Of a stretch of DNA of 64,000 nucleotides, positions 17,798 through 26,640 are shown in pieces. Within the stretch, counting starts at the first letter, position 1. Every line of letters starts with the position of its first letter. Source of the stretch: Ciceribacter lividus (GTDB taxonomy: Bacteria; Pseudomonadota; Alphaproteobacteria; Rhizobiales; Rhizobiaceae); NCBI RefSeq assembly GCF_003337715.1, contig NZ_QPIX01000012.1, positions 1 through 64,000 on the forward strand, read 5' to 3'. The position numbers and the translations under genes were made by a program. The notes below the pieces were generated by a model. That model worked only from the letters and a program-made list of their open reading frames with translations, had not been told where the DNA came from and did no database searches.

Positions 17798-18367
17798 TCA
17801 GTTCTTGGCGCGCTCGACGTAGGAATTGTCTTCGGTCGCGATGACCACGCGGGTGCCGGCGTCGATGTGCGGCGGCACCATGGTGCGGATACCGTTCGAG
17901 AGCATCGCCGGCTTGTAGGAGGACGATGCCGTCTGGCCCTTCACGACCGGCTCGGTTTCGACGATTTCGAGCGTGACGTGGCGCGGAAGCTCGATGGCGA
18001 GCGGCACACCCTCGTGGATCGAGAGAACGCAGGTCATGCCTTCCTGCAGGTAGGCCTTCTGGTCGCCCATGGTTTCCACGTCGACGACGACCTGGTCATA
18101 GGTTTCCGGGTTCATGAAGTGGAAGCCTTCACCGTCCTCGTAGAGATACTGGAAGTTCAGGTCTTCGACGAAGGCGCGCTCGACCTGCTCGGTGGTGCGC
18201 CAGCGCTCGGACACCTTCACGCCGTCGACGATGCGCCGCATGTTCACCTGCGTGACCGGGGTGCCCTTGCCCGGATGGAAGTTTTCGGCGGTGAGCACGA
18301 CGTAGAGCTTGCCGTCGACTTCGAGAACATTGCCCTTGCGGACGGAGGAGGCGATAATCTTGACCAT
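17798..18367 (-). CDS. efp: Translation elongation factor P
   Basis: A 189-residue EF-P, the usual length. It binds stalled ribosomes between P and E sites and rescues polyproline synthesis. The KOW-like domain I carries [13 protein letters not shown], with Lys34 in the position that is beta-lysylated in the EpmA/EpmB type. Domains II and III follow, with the C-terminal signature [18 protein letters not shown]. The start [13 protein letters not shown] is the family start; an upstream extension in frame is ignored. The modifying enzymes epmA and epmB are divergently encoded next door, which supports the modification type. Confidence 0.97.
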   Translation of the reverse strand: MVKIIASSVRKGNVLEVDGKLYVVLTAENFHPGKGTPVTQVNMRRIVDGVKVSERWRTTEQVERAFVEDLNFQYLYEDGEGFHFMNPETYDQVVVDVETMGDQKAYLQEGMTCVLSIHEGVPLAIELPRHVTLEIVETEPVVKGQTASSSYKPAMLSNGIRTMVPPHIDAGTRVVIATEDNSYVERAKN

Positions 18368-18510
18368 TGGAATTCCTTGTATCTGCGAAAGACCCGTCGT
18401 AAAGGACGCCGATCCGCCCCGGGACATCTTCGAAACTTTTCCTGGGCGCAACTAACCCAAAATCCGCTAAATTGCCAGCCCGCGATGCAACAACCTTCGA
18501 GAAAGACGCG

Positions 18511-19572
18511 ATGAACGGCCGAAGCACCGCCACACCGGCCTGGTGGACGCCGTCGATCCATGCCGATCGCCGCCCGTTTCTCCTCGGGCGCAACGCGATC
18601 CAGGCAAAGTTGCGCGTCTTCTTCGCCGAGCGTGACTTCGTCGAAGTCGATACCGCGACGTTGCAGGTTTCCCCGGGCAACGAGGCGCATCTCCATGCGT
18701 TCGCGACCGCCGCGACCGGACCGGACGGGCGATCGGCGCCGCTTTTCCTGCACACCTCGCCGGAATTTGCCTGCAAGAAGCTGCTCTCCGCCGGCGAGAA
18801 GCGCATCGCCTGCTTCGCCCACGTCTATCGCAACCGCGAGCGCGGTCCCCTGCACCATCCCGAGTTCACCATGCTCGAATGGTATCGCACCGGGGAATCC
18901 TACGAGCAGCTGATGGCCGACTGCGCCGACATCCTGGCGCTCGCAGCCGAGACGACGAAGAGCCGTGCGTTCACCTGGCGGGAGCGCACCGTCGACCCGT
19001 TCGTCGAACCGGAACGGCTGAGCGTCGCCGAAGCCTTCGACCGTTTCGCCGGCATCGACCTGCTCGGCTCCGTCGAAGACAGCGGTGCGACCGATCGCGA
19101 CCGCTTGGCCGCCGAGATGCGCAAGGCCGGCATCCGCGTCGCCGAGGACGACACCTGGGCCGATCTCTTCAGCCGCGTGCTGGTCGAGAAGATCGAGCCG
19201 AACCTCGGCTTCGGCCGGGCAACGATCCTTGATGAGTATCCGGTGAGCGAGGCGGCACTTGCTCGCCCCTCCGCCCGGGACCCCCGGGTCGCCGAACGCT
19301 TCGAACTCTATGCCTGTGGCGTGGAACTCGCCAATGCCTTCGGCGAGCTGACGAATGCTGTCGAGCAGCGCCGGCGGTTCGAGGCGGAAATGACGGAGAA
19401 GCAGCGCGTCTACGGCGAGACCTATCCGCTGGACGAGGACTTCCTTTCCGCTCTCGACATCATGCCGGAGGCAAGCGGCATCGCACTCGGCTTCGACCGG
19501 CTGGTGATGCTGGCAACCGGCGCACCGAGGATCGAACACGTCCTGTGGGCTCCGGTCGCGGAGATCGGCTGA
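18511..19572 (+). CDS. epmA: EF-P beta-lysine ligase (lysyl-tRNA synthetase paralogue)
   Basis: A 353-residue class II synthetase core without the tRNA anticodon-binding domain, the mark of EpmA (PoxA/GenX). It activates (R)-beta-lysine with ATP and attaches it to Lys34 of EF-P. Motif 2 is visible as CFAHVYRNRERGPLHHPEFTM (reading around residues 105-125) and motif 3 as GIALGFDRLVMLATG near the C-terminus. The start ATG has a GAGAAAG ribosome site. It is divergent from efp (143-base shared promoter region) and overlaps epmB by one base. Confidence 0.94.
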   Translation: MNGRSTATPAWWTPSIHADRRPFLLGRNAIQAKLRVFFAERDFVEVDTATLQVSPGNEAHLHAFATAATGPDGRSAPLFLHTSPEFACKKLLSAGEKRIACFAHVYRNRERGPLHHPEFTMLEWYRTGESYEQLMADCADILALAAETTKSRAFTWRERTVDPFVEPERLSVAEAFDRFAGIDLLGSVEDSGATDRDRLAAEMRKAGIRVAEDDTWADLFSRVLVEKIEPNLGFGRATILDEYPVSEAALARPSARDPRVAERFELYACGVELANAFGELTNAVEQRRRFEAEMTEKQRVYGETYPLDEDFLSALDIMPEASGIALGFDRLVMLATGAPRIEHVLWAPVAEIG

Positions 19573-20621
19573 TGGCGAGCCGCAGCATCACGACCGTCGA
19601 CGAGCTCGTCACAGCGGGCCTGATTGCAGCCGGGGAAGAAGCGGCGGCTGCCGCCGTTGCCGAGCACTATGCGATCGCCGTCACTCCGGCGATGGCGGAC
19701 CTCATCGACCCGTCGGATCCGCTTGATCCGATTGCCGCACAGTTCGTCCCGACCGCCGCCGAGCTCGTCCGGACCGAGGAGGAACGGGACGATCCGATCG
19801 GCGACCGGCCGTTCACGCCGCTTCCAGGCATCGTCCATCGCTATCCCGACCGGGTTCTGCTGAAGGTCGTTCACGTCTGCCCGGTCTACTGTCGCTTCTG
19901 CTTCCGCCGCGAGATGGTCGGTCCGCAGGGCGACGGCACGCTGACCGCCGAACAATTGTCTGCCGCCCTCGACTACGTCCGGGCGAACACCGGAATCTGG
20001 GAGGTCATCCTGACCGGCGGCGACCCACTCGTGCTCTCGGCGCGGCGTCTCGCCGAGATCATGCGGCAGCTGGCGACGATCCCGCATGTGAAGATCGTCC
20101 GCATCCATAGCCGCGTGCCGGTCGTCGACCCGGAAAGGATCGACGCCGCAATGATCGACGCCCTGAAGCAGGGCGGCAAGACGGTCTATGTCGCCCTTCA
20201 CGCGAACCATCCGCGCGAACTCTCCGCGCCGGCGCGCAACGCCTGCGCGCGGCTGGTCGACGCCGGGATCGTGATGGTGAGCCAGACCGTGCTCCTGAAG
20301 GGAATCAACGACGACATGACGGTGCTCGATGAGCTGATGCGCACCTTCGTCGAGAACCGCATCAAGCCCTATTACCTCCATCATCCGGACCTCGCGCCCG
20401 GCACCGGCCATTTCCGGCTGTCGATCAAAGAAGGTCAGGCGCTCGTGCGCGCGCTCAGGACACGTCTCTCCGGCCTCTGCATTCCCGCCTATATCCTCGA
20501 CATTCCCGGCGGCCACGGTAAGATCGAGATCAGCGAGCGGGCCCTGGCCGGAGATCCGGATGCCGGCTACTGCGTCACTGACCCGCAGGGCAACACGCAC
20601 CCCTATCCGGTAAAGAAGTAA
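19572..20621 (+). CDS. epmB: EF-P (R)-beta-lysine-forming lysine 2,3-aminomutase
   Basis: A 349-residue radical SAM protein of the KamA family. It isomerises alpha-lysine to beta-lysine for EpmA. The cluster-binding motif CPVYCRFC gives Cys103, Cys107 and Cys110; the PLP-binding region is near the end in DIPGGHGKIEIS. It lacks the extra terminal domains of catabolic lysine aminomutases, as expected for EpmB. Its ATG overlaps the epmA stop (ATGA). No epmC hydroxylase gene is adjacent. Confidence 0.94.
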   Translation: MASRSITTVDELVTAGLIAAGEEAAAAAVAEHYAIAVTPAMADLIDPSDPLDPIAAQFVPTAAELVRTEEERDDPIGDRPFTPLPGIVHRYPDRVLLKVVHVCPVYCRFCFRREMVGPQGDGTLTAEQLSAALDYVRANTGIWEVILTGGDPLVLSARRLAEIMRQLATIPHVKIVRIHSRVPVVDPERIDAAMIDALKQGGKTVYVALHANHPRELSAPARNACARLVDAGIVMVSQTVLLKGINDDMTVLDELMRTFVENRIKPYYLHHPDLAPGTGHFRLSIKEGQALVRALRTRLSGLCIPAYILDIPGGHGKIEISERALAGDPDAGYCVTDPQGNTHPYPVKK

Positions 20622-20650
20622 GAAGACGTCGCGAGCGAGGTAAAGTACGA

Positions 20651-20678
20651 CTTCCTTCCTTTCCGGAAAGGAAGGAAG
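20651..20678. repeat. 28-base perfect palindrome
   Basis: CTTCCTTCCTTTCC (20651-20664) is followed directly by its exact reverse complement GGAAAGGAAGGAAG (20665-20678) with no spacer. It lies 30 bases beyond the epmB stop. With a few unpaired bases at the tip it could form an mRNA 3-prime hairpin; there is no U-run right after it. Confidence 0.6.
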
Positions 20679-20700
20679 GGCTCGTTCGACGGGCGGCGGC

Positions 20701-20726
20701 GACCATTCTTGTGGTCATTTTTGTTT
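20701..20726 (+). terminator. Putative rho-independent terminator of epmAB
   Basis: GACCA (20701-20705) pairs with TGGTC (20712-20716) around TTCTTG, followed by the T-rich run ATTTTTGTTT. The stem is short, so it may act together with the palindrome just upstream. Confidence 0.5.
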
Positions 20727-20814
20727 AACTACGGCGTTTAGCGGAATCTTATGCTTTCACCCGTAGAACGCAAAACAACTGTCATCAGAAGTATATCTTG
20801 GGAAAGGGGACAAC

Positions 20815-21066
20815 ATGAACGGAGAAATTCGGGCTTTGCTCGCAAAACTCGGTGGGTTGCCTGTGTCGATCGACACGATCGACGACAATGGCGATCTTTA
20901 CGCCGCCGGACTTTCTTCCTTCGCGTCCGTCCAGCTCATGCTCGGACTTGAAGAAGCCTTTGATATCGAGTTTCCGGATCATTTGCTGAACCGGAAATCC
21001 TTCGCCAGCATCGCCGCCATCGAGAACACGGTGAAGACGATCCTGGCCGACAGAAAGGTCGCATGA
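20815..21066 (+). CDS. Acyl/aminoacyl carrier protein
   Basis: An 83-residue acidic helical protein of the carrier-protein fold. The phosphopantetheine site is Ser35 in LYAAGLSSFASVQ, a variant of the usual GxDS motif, followed by the helix II/III stretch EEAFDIEFPDHLL. A strong AAAGGGGA ribosome site and a plausible promoter lie upstream. It is the first gene of a five-gene operon with an acyl-CoA dehydrogenase homologue and an amino acid:carrier-protein ligase, so it most likely carries an aminoacyl thioester instead of a fatty acyl chain. Homologous carrier proteins are charged this way in Bradyrhizobium and Agrobacterium. Confidence 0.9.
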   Translation: MNGEIRALLAKLGGLPVSIDTIDDNGDLYAAGLSSFASVQLMLGLEEAFDIEFPDHLLNRKSFASIAAIENTVKTILADRKVA

Positions 21067-22247
21067 TGGACCTCTCCGCCACCGCATCCGAGAAGAATCT
21101 GAAGAGCCGCGTCAATCACGTGGCGACGGTCGCCGCCGCCTATGCGGACGAGGTCGATCGCGACAGCCGGTTTCCGAAAGAAGCCGTCGACGCAATGAAG
21201 GCCGAGCGCCTGCTCGGCATCATGATCCCCGAAGAGCTCGGGGGCGAAGGTCTTTCCATTTCGGAGATTGCCGAACTCTGCTCGACACTCGGACAGGCAT
21301 GCGCCTCGAGCGCGATGATCTTCGCGATGCACCAGATCAAGACCTCGAGCCTCGTCACGCACGGTAAGGACGCCGACTGGCACCGGAATTTCATGCGCCG
21401 CATCGCCGCCGAACAGCTGCTGCTCGGCTCCGCCACCACGGAAGCCGGCATCGGCGGAAACCTGCGCAACAGCATCTGCGCCATAGAGGTGAAGGACGGC
21501 CGCTGCTTCCTCGAAAAGGATGCGACCGTGATTTCCTACGGCGTCGAATCCGACGCGATCCTGATCACGTCGCGCAGCCACAAGGACGCGGCATCCTCCG
21601 ACCAGGTGATGACCGTCTTCCTGAAAGACCAGTACACGATCGACAAGACCCATGTTTGGGACACCCTCGGCATGCGCGGCACCTGCTCCGACGGGTTCAT
21701 GTTCCGAGGCGAGGCGCCTGCCGAACAGATCCTGCCGCACCCCTTCGCGGAGATTGCGGCCCAGTCGATGCTCGCGACCGCCCATCTGCTGTGGAGTTCG
21801 GTCTGGTACGGCATCGCGCTCGACGCCTTCACCCGCGCCCAGAACTTCGTGCGCGCAGCCGCCCGCAAGGCGCCCGGAACGCAACCGCCAGGCCTCGTCC
21901 AGCTTGCTGAGCTTTCGAGCCAGCTTCAGGCCGTCAGGTCCAACATCGTCGGCGGACTGCGGTCCTATGAAGACGCCTGCAAAGATCAGGATCGCCTGTC
22001 GTCCATGGGCTTTGCCGTCGCGATGAACAACGTCAAGATCGCCTCCTCCGAGATGATCCTGCCGATCATCAACCAGGCCATGCGTATCTGCGGCATCATG
22101 GGCTACAAGAACGGTACGCCCTACAGCCTCGGACGCCACCTGCGCGACGCCCATTCGGCACAGCTGATGATTTCCAACGACCGCATCCTCGGAAATACGT
22201 CGAACATGCTTCTGGTGCACAAACAAGAAACAAGCTTGCTGGGGTGA
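21063..22247 (+). CDS. Acyl-CoA dehydrogenase homologue, probably acting on a carrier-protein thioester
   Basis: A 394-residue flavoprotein of the acyl-CoA dehydrogenase fold: helical N-terminal domain, central beta domain ([18 protein letters not shown] and [14 protein letters not shown]), and C-terminal four-helix domain ([25 protein letters not shown]). It overlaps the carrier protein by four bases (ATGA), implying translational coupling. In pyrrole biosynthesis related enzymes oxidise prolyl groups bound to a carrier protein; by analogy this one may oxidise an aminoacyl thioester on the neighbouring carrier. The usual catalytic Glu was not located with certainty. Confidence 0.88.
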   Translation: MMDLSATASEKNLKSRVNHVATVAAAYADEVDRDSRFPKEAVDAMKAERLLGIMIPEELGGEGLSISEIAELCSTLGQACASSAMIFAMHQIKTSSLVTHGKDADWHRNFMRRIAAEQLLLGSATTEAGIGGNLRNSICAIEVKDGRCFLEKDATVISYGVESDAILITSRSHKDAASSDQVMTVFLKDQYTIDKTHVWDTLGMRGTCSDGFMFRGEAPAEQILPHPFAEIAAQSMLATAHLLWSSVWYGIALDAFTRAQNFVRAAARKAPGTQPPGLVQLAELSSQLQAVRSNIVGGLRSYEDACKDQDRLSSMGFAVAMNNVKIASSEMILPIINQAMRICGIMGYKNGTPYSLGRHLRDAHSAQLMISNDRILGNTSNMLLVHKQETSLLG

Positions 22248-22252
22248 GACCG

Positions 22253-23161
22253 ATGGACATGCAGAGAAGTTTCCTCGACCGCCTGTTCGAGTCCGGCCTC
22301 CTCATCGAGACCGGCGTCGACGGGCTCTACGGTCGCGGCGGCCGTTTTGAAGACGTGATCGCGGCCTTCGAACGGCTGATCGACCGCTTCGGCGGCGCCG
22401 ACGGCGCGGAAGCGATCCGCTTCCCGCCCGGCATGAACCGCGCCTATTTCGAGAAGAGCGGCTACATGCGGAGCTTCCCGCAGCTCGCCGGCACGGTGCA
22501 CAGCTTCTGCGGCAACGAGCTCGACCATGTCAGCCTGCTGAAATGCATGGACGCCGACGAGGACTGGACCGCAGAGCAGAAGGCGACCGACATCGTGCTG
22601 ACGCCGGCGGCCTGCTACCCGCTTTATCCGACGGTCGCCAAGCGCGGCAACCTGCCGGCCGGCGGCGGTCTTTATGACCTGCAGTCCTATTGCTTCCGCC
22701 ACGAACCCTCCAACGACCCGGCACGCCAGCAGTTGTTCCGCATGCGCGAATACGTCCGCATGGGGACCCAGGCGGACGTCACCGAGTTCCGCCAGACCTG
22801 GATGGATCGCGGCGTCGAGATGATGAAGGAAGTCGGGCTGCCGGTCGAGATCGACGTGGCGAACGATCCCTTCTTCGGGCGTGCGGGCAAGATGCTCGCC
22901 AACAACCAGCGCGACCAGAACCTCAAGTTCGAGCTGCTGATCCCCATCACCTCGACGACCAGCCCGACCGCCTGCATGAGCTTCAACTACCATCAGGATG
23001 CCTTCGGCACGAAATGGGGCCTGAACCTCGAAGACGGCTCGGTGGCCCACACCGCCTGCGTCGGATTCGGGCTGGAGCGCATCGCGCTGGCGCTCTTCCA
23101 TCACCACGGCCTCGATACCGAACAATGGCCGGTGTCGGTACGCCGGGCGCTCTGGGGCTGA
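22253..23161 (+). CDS. Amino acid:[carrier protein] ligase (class II aminoacyl-tRNA synthetase homologue)
   Basis: A 302-residue catalytic core resembling the atypical, zinc-containing seryl-tRNA synthetases but without any tRNA-binding domain. Motif 2 is seen as [12 protein letters not shown] with MREYVRMGT (residues 147-172) and motif 3 as [12 protein letters not shown] (271-282). Cys121 (AACYPLYP) and Cys269 (HTACVGF) are candidates for the conserved zinc ligands. Characterised homologues activate glycine or alanine and load it on the phosphopantetheine arm of a small carrier protein, here presumably the one at 20815. ATG at 22253 was chosen; GTG at 22244 overlaps the previous gene. Confidence 0.92.
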   Translation: MDMQRSFLDRLFESGLLIETGVDGLYGRGGRFEDVIAAFERLIDRFGGADGAEAIRFPPGMNRAYFEKSGYMRSFPQLAGTVHSFCGNELDHVSLLKCMDADEDWTAEQKATDIVLTPAACYPLYPTVAKRGNLPAGGGLYDLQSYCFRHEPSNDPARQQLFRMREYVRMGTQADVTEFRQTWMDRGVEMMKEVGLPVEIDVANDPFFGRAGKMLANNQRDQNLKFELLIPITSTTSPTACMSFNYHQDAFGTKWGLNLEDGSVAHTACVGFGLERIALALFHHHGLDTEQWPVSVRRALWG

Positions 23162-23168
23162 CCTGCCG

Positions 23169-24134
23169 ATGGCTGCTGTCTTTCCCGGGCTGGATCCCGC
23201 CGGCTACACACCGCATGCCCTTCACGCGAGTGAGCGGATGTGGCCGGAAACCAACTGCTACGTCGATCTCTGGATCGAGGTGCTGGCCTCGCTCGGGCTC
23301 GCGCCCGAGGCGATGCTGGGTTTCACCCTGACCCAGGACTTCGAAGGCGACCAGTTCACCTTCTTCAAGGTGCCGCTGGAGGATCTCGAAGGCCTCTACG
23401 GCATCCGCTGTACGGAGCTTGCGGTCTTCGATACGGTCGAAGCCCATGTCGCGGAGCAGATCGCCCGTCGGCGGCTCTGCCTGGTCGAGATGGACAGCTT
23501 CTTCATGCCCGACACCCGCGGCGTCGGCTATCGCCAGGAGCACGGCAAGACGACGGTTGCCATCAACCGCCTCGACCCGGCCAACCGCAGCATGGACTAC
23601 TTCCACAACGGCGGCTTCTTCCATGTCGAGGGAGATGACTTCGACGGCCTCTTCCAACGCGGCGCCTGCCAGGAAGAGCAGCCTTTCCTGCCCTATACGG
23701 AATTCGCCAAATTCCCGGAGAAGCGGACGGACGAGCGCACCACGCGCGAAGTCGCGATCACGCTGATAAGGCGTCACTTCGCGCGGCGCCCCTCAACCAA
23801 TCCGATCGCTGCCTTCGCAACGGTCTTCCCGAAGCAGGTGGAAGCCATCGCAGAACGCCCGTTCGGCTTTTTCCATAAGTATGCATTCAACACGCTGCGG
23901 CAGGTCGGAGCCAACTTCGAGCTGTTGGCGAGCCATCTCGAGTGGCTGCTTCCGAATACGACCGAACACGAACGCCAGCAGGCGCTGAAGATTTCAGAGA
24001 CGGCGAAATCCGTCCAGTTCCAGCTCGCCCGTGCGGTCGCCCGGCGCAAGTTCGAGCCGTTGGCCGGCGCGCTTGCACCGGCTGCGGAAGCATGGGACAG
24101 CCTGATGGAAGGACTGGGCAAGCAGCTTGCCTGA
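23169..24134 (+). CDS. DUF1839 family protein
   Basis: A 321-residue protein that I recognise as the DUF1839 family, which regularly accompanies amino acid:carrier-protein ligases in Rhizobiales. The N-terminal half contains ERMWPETNCYVDLWIEVLA and a conserved MDSFFMPDTRGVGYRQEHGK block with potential acid/base residues; the C-terminal third is helical. The Cys and His in the N-terminal half (NCYVD, DYFHNGGFFHVEG) suggest a transferase or thioesterase-like role toward the carrier-bound amino acid, but that is conjecture. It starts 7 bases after the ligase stop, so it is in the same operon. Confidence 0.85.
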   Translation: MAAVFPGLDPAGYTPHALHASERMWPETNCYVDLWIEVLASLGLAPEAMLGFTLTQDFEGDQFTFFKVPLEDLEGLYGIRCTELAVFDTVEAHVAEQIARRRLCLVEMDSFFMPDTRGVGYRQEHGKTTVAINRLDPANRSMDYFHNGGFFHVEGDDFDGLFQRGACQEEQPFLPYTEFAKFPEKRTDERTTREVAITLIRRHFARRPSTNPIAAFATVFPKQVEAIAERPFGFFHKYAFNTLRQVGANFELLASHLEWLLPNTTEHERQQALKISETAKSVQFQLARAVARRKFEPLAGALAPAAEAWDSLMEGLGKQLA

Positions 24135-24146
24135 AGGAGCCGAACG

Positions 24147-26618
24147 ATGGCGGATCGCATCTATCCCGGCGCGGATGAACGTTCGCTGGAAGGCGGCTGG
24201 ACCCTGCTCCTGACCGAGAGCGGGCGCTATTCGCATCCATCCGAGATCGACGGCCACGCCGCCCGCCTTTCGGCCCCGGTGCCCGGCACCGCGGCACAGG
24301 CGCTGACAGCCGCCGGCCTCTTCGATCCTTCGGCGCCGCAACCGCTGCACGGCAAGGACGCCTGGTATTTCCGTTCGCTCGCGGGCGAGGCGCCCGGCCC
24401 GGCGATCCTGCGCTTCGAAGGTCTCGCGACGATCGCCGAGATCTTTGTGAACGGCGTACAGGCGTTCACCTCGGAGAGCATGTTCGAGGCGCACGACCTG
24501 CCGATAGAGATCACCGGCAGTGACGAACTGGCGATCTGTTTCCGCGCCCTGCAACCGCATCTCGACAAACGCGGTCCCCGCGCCCGCTGGCGCCCGCAGA
24601 TGATGGACCATCAGGGCCTGCGGCTCATCCGCACCACCTTGCTCGGCCATATGCCCGGCTGGTGCCCGAGCATCCACCCGGTCGGTCCATGGCGGCCCGT
24701 CAAACTGATACGCCCCGCCGACATCACCCTCTCCGACCTGCGGATCACCGCCGACCTCGACGAAAACGGCACCGGCATTCTCGAGGTCTCCTGTGCGAGC
24801 GACGATCTCGGTGCCGATGCCCGGATCGCCTGTGGCGGACACGAGGCGCCGCTTCGCCGGGATGCCGACGGGACCTGGCGCGGACGGCTGGACATTCCCG
24901 GCATCGCCGCCTGGTGGCCGCACACCCACGGCAAGTCGGCCCTGCACGACGCCGAAATCGTCAGCGGTCCACACCGGCTATCGATCGGCCCGGTCGGCTT
25001 CCGGCGGATCACGGTGGAGCGTGGTGCCGACGGCCAGGACTTTGCCTTGCGGGTCAACGGCGAACCCGTCTTCTGTCGCGGCGCCGTCTGGACGAACGCC
25101 GACATCGTCAGCCTGCCCGGCACGGCCGAGAGCTACGCACCCTGGCTTGCCAAGGCGGCGGAAGCGAACATGAACATGATCCGCATCGGTGGCACTATGG
25201 CCTACGAGACGGCGGATTTCTTCCGTCTCTGCGACCGGCTCGGCCTCATGGTCTGGCAGGACTTCATGTTCGCCAATTACGATTACCCGGTGGGCGATCC
25301 CGCCTTCACCGCCCATGTGGAGCGCGAGGCGAGAGAGTTTCTCGCATCGGTCCAGGGATCGCCCTCGCTTGCGGTACTCTGCGGCGGCAGCGAGATCTAT
25401 CAGCAGGCCGCGATGATGGGACTGCCCGCCGGCACATGGAAAGGCCCGCTGACGGAGGAGATCCTGCCGCGGGTGTCCGCCACCCTGCGCCCCGACGTAC
25501 CTTATGTGGCGAATTCTCCCTGCGGCGGCGCCTTGCCGTTCTCGCCCAATGCTGGCGTAACGCACTACTATGGTGTCGGCGCCTATTGCCAGCCGCTCGA
25601 AGATGCGCGGCGAGCCAATGTGCGCTTCGCCGCCGAATGTCTCGCCTTCGCCCATGTGCCGCAGCAAGAAACCCTCGACCGCCACCTGCCGGTCGCGCCG
25701 GTTCACGATCCCCGCTGGAAGGCGCGCGTGCCGCGCGACCGCGGCGCATCATGGGATTTCGAGGACATCCGCGATCACTATCTGCGGGAATTATACGGGC
25801 AAGACCCTGCCCGCCTTCGCCGCGAGAACCCTGCGCTCTACCTTGCACTCTCGCGCGCTGTGACAGCGGAAATTGTCACGGAAACGTTCGCGGAATGGCG
25901 CCGCCCGGGCTCGTCCTGCAATGGCGCGCTGGTATGGACCTTCCAGGATCTCCTTCCCGGCCCCGGCTGGGGTGTCGTCGATTCCACCGGGGAGCCGAAG
26001 CCGGTCTGGCATGCCCTGAAACGCGCCTTCCGCCCCGTCAACGTCGTCTTCACGGACGAGGGGACGAACGGTCTCGACGTTCACGTCCTTAACGAGGGCT
26101 CGCGACCGTTAACCGCATCGCTGTCCGTTTCCTGCCTGCGCGACGGGCGCCAGCAGGTCGTTGCCGGCGGGCGAAACCTGACGCTGCCGGCGAGAGGCGC
26201 GGTCTCGATACCCTGTACCGATCTCTTCGGCGTCTTCTTCGACACCACCTACGCCTTCCGCTTCGGACCTCCCTCGCATGACGTCACCGTCGCACGCCTC
26301 GTAGACGAAACCTCGGGGAACCTCCTCGCGGAAGCCTTTCATTTCCCGCTCGGTCGCGCCGCCGCATGGCATGAGGCGCAAATCTCGGCCGCCCTCGTCG
26401 AGGAAGATGGCGACTGGCTCCTGGAACTGCGGACCGATCGCCTCGCCCAGTCCGTTCACGTCACGGTCGAAGGCTACCGAGCCGACGACGACTGGTTCCA
26501 TCTGGCGCCGGGCCATGTAAAACGCGTACGATTGCTGCCGCGCGCGGGAACGACCCGCGACCAAAAGCCGACCGGCAGCGTCACGCAGCTCGGGACGTCG
26601 GCCACACTCCATTTCTGA
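24147..26618 (+). CDS. Glycoside hydrolase family 2 protein, beta-mannosidase-like
   Basis: An 823-residue protein with the GH2 layout: sugar-binding domain (about 1-170; VNGVQAFTSESMFEAHDLP), immunoglobulin-like domain (180-285), TIM-barrel catalytic domain (290-600; GAVWTNADIVSLPGT, MIRIGGTMAYE, MVWQDFMFANYDYP), and C-terminal beta domains. Candidate acid/base is Glu416 (CGGSEIYQ, where most family members have NE) and candidate nucleophile Glu497 (RFAAECLA). No signal peptide is visible, so it may act in the cytoplasm on a lipid- or nucleotide-linked sugar, or be a synthetic (transglycosylating) enzyme. Last gene of the carrier-protein operon, 12 bases after DUF1839. Confidence 0.82.
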   Translation: MADRIYPGADERSLEGGWTLLLTESGRYSHPSEIDGHAARLSAPVPGTAAQALTAAGLFDPSAPQPLHGKDAWYFRSLAGEAPGPAILRFEGLATIAEIFVNGVQAFTSESMFEAHDLPIEITGSDELAICFRALQPHLDKRGPRARWRPQMMDHQGLRLIRTTLLGHMPGWCPSIHPVGPWRPVKLIRPADITLSDLRITADLDENGTGILEVSCASDDLGADARIACGGHEAPLRRDADGTWRGRLDIPGIAAWWPHTHGKSALHDAEIVSGPHRLSIGPVGFRRITVERGADGQDFALRVNGEPVFCRGAVWTNADIVSLPGTAESYAPWLAKAAEANMNMIRIGGTMAYETADFFRLCDRLGLMVWQDFMFANYDYPVGDPAFTAHVEREAREFLASVQGSPSLAVLCGGSEIYQQAAMMGLPAGTWKGPLTEEILPRVSATLRPDVPYVANSPCGGALPFSPNAGVTHYYGVGAYCQPLEDARRANVRFAAECLAFAHVPQQETLDRHLPVAPVHDPRWKARVPRDRGASWDFEDIRDHYLRELYGQDPARLRRENPALYLALSRAVTAEIVTETFAEWRRPGSSCNGALVWTFQDLLPGPGWGVVDSTGEPKPVWHALKRAFRPVNVVFTDEGTNGLDVHVLNEGSRPLTASLSVSCLRDGRQQVVAGGRNLTLPARGAVSIPCTDLFGVFFDTTYAFRFGPPSHDVTVARLVDETSGNLLAEAFHFPLGRAAAWHEAQISAALVEEDGDWLLELRTDRLAQSVHVTVEGYRADDDWFHLAPGHVKRVRLLPRAGTTRDQKPTGSVTQLGTSATLHF

Positions 26619-26640
26619 CGGGGCGCGAAGAGGGACCGGC

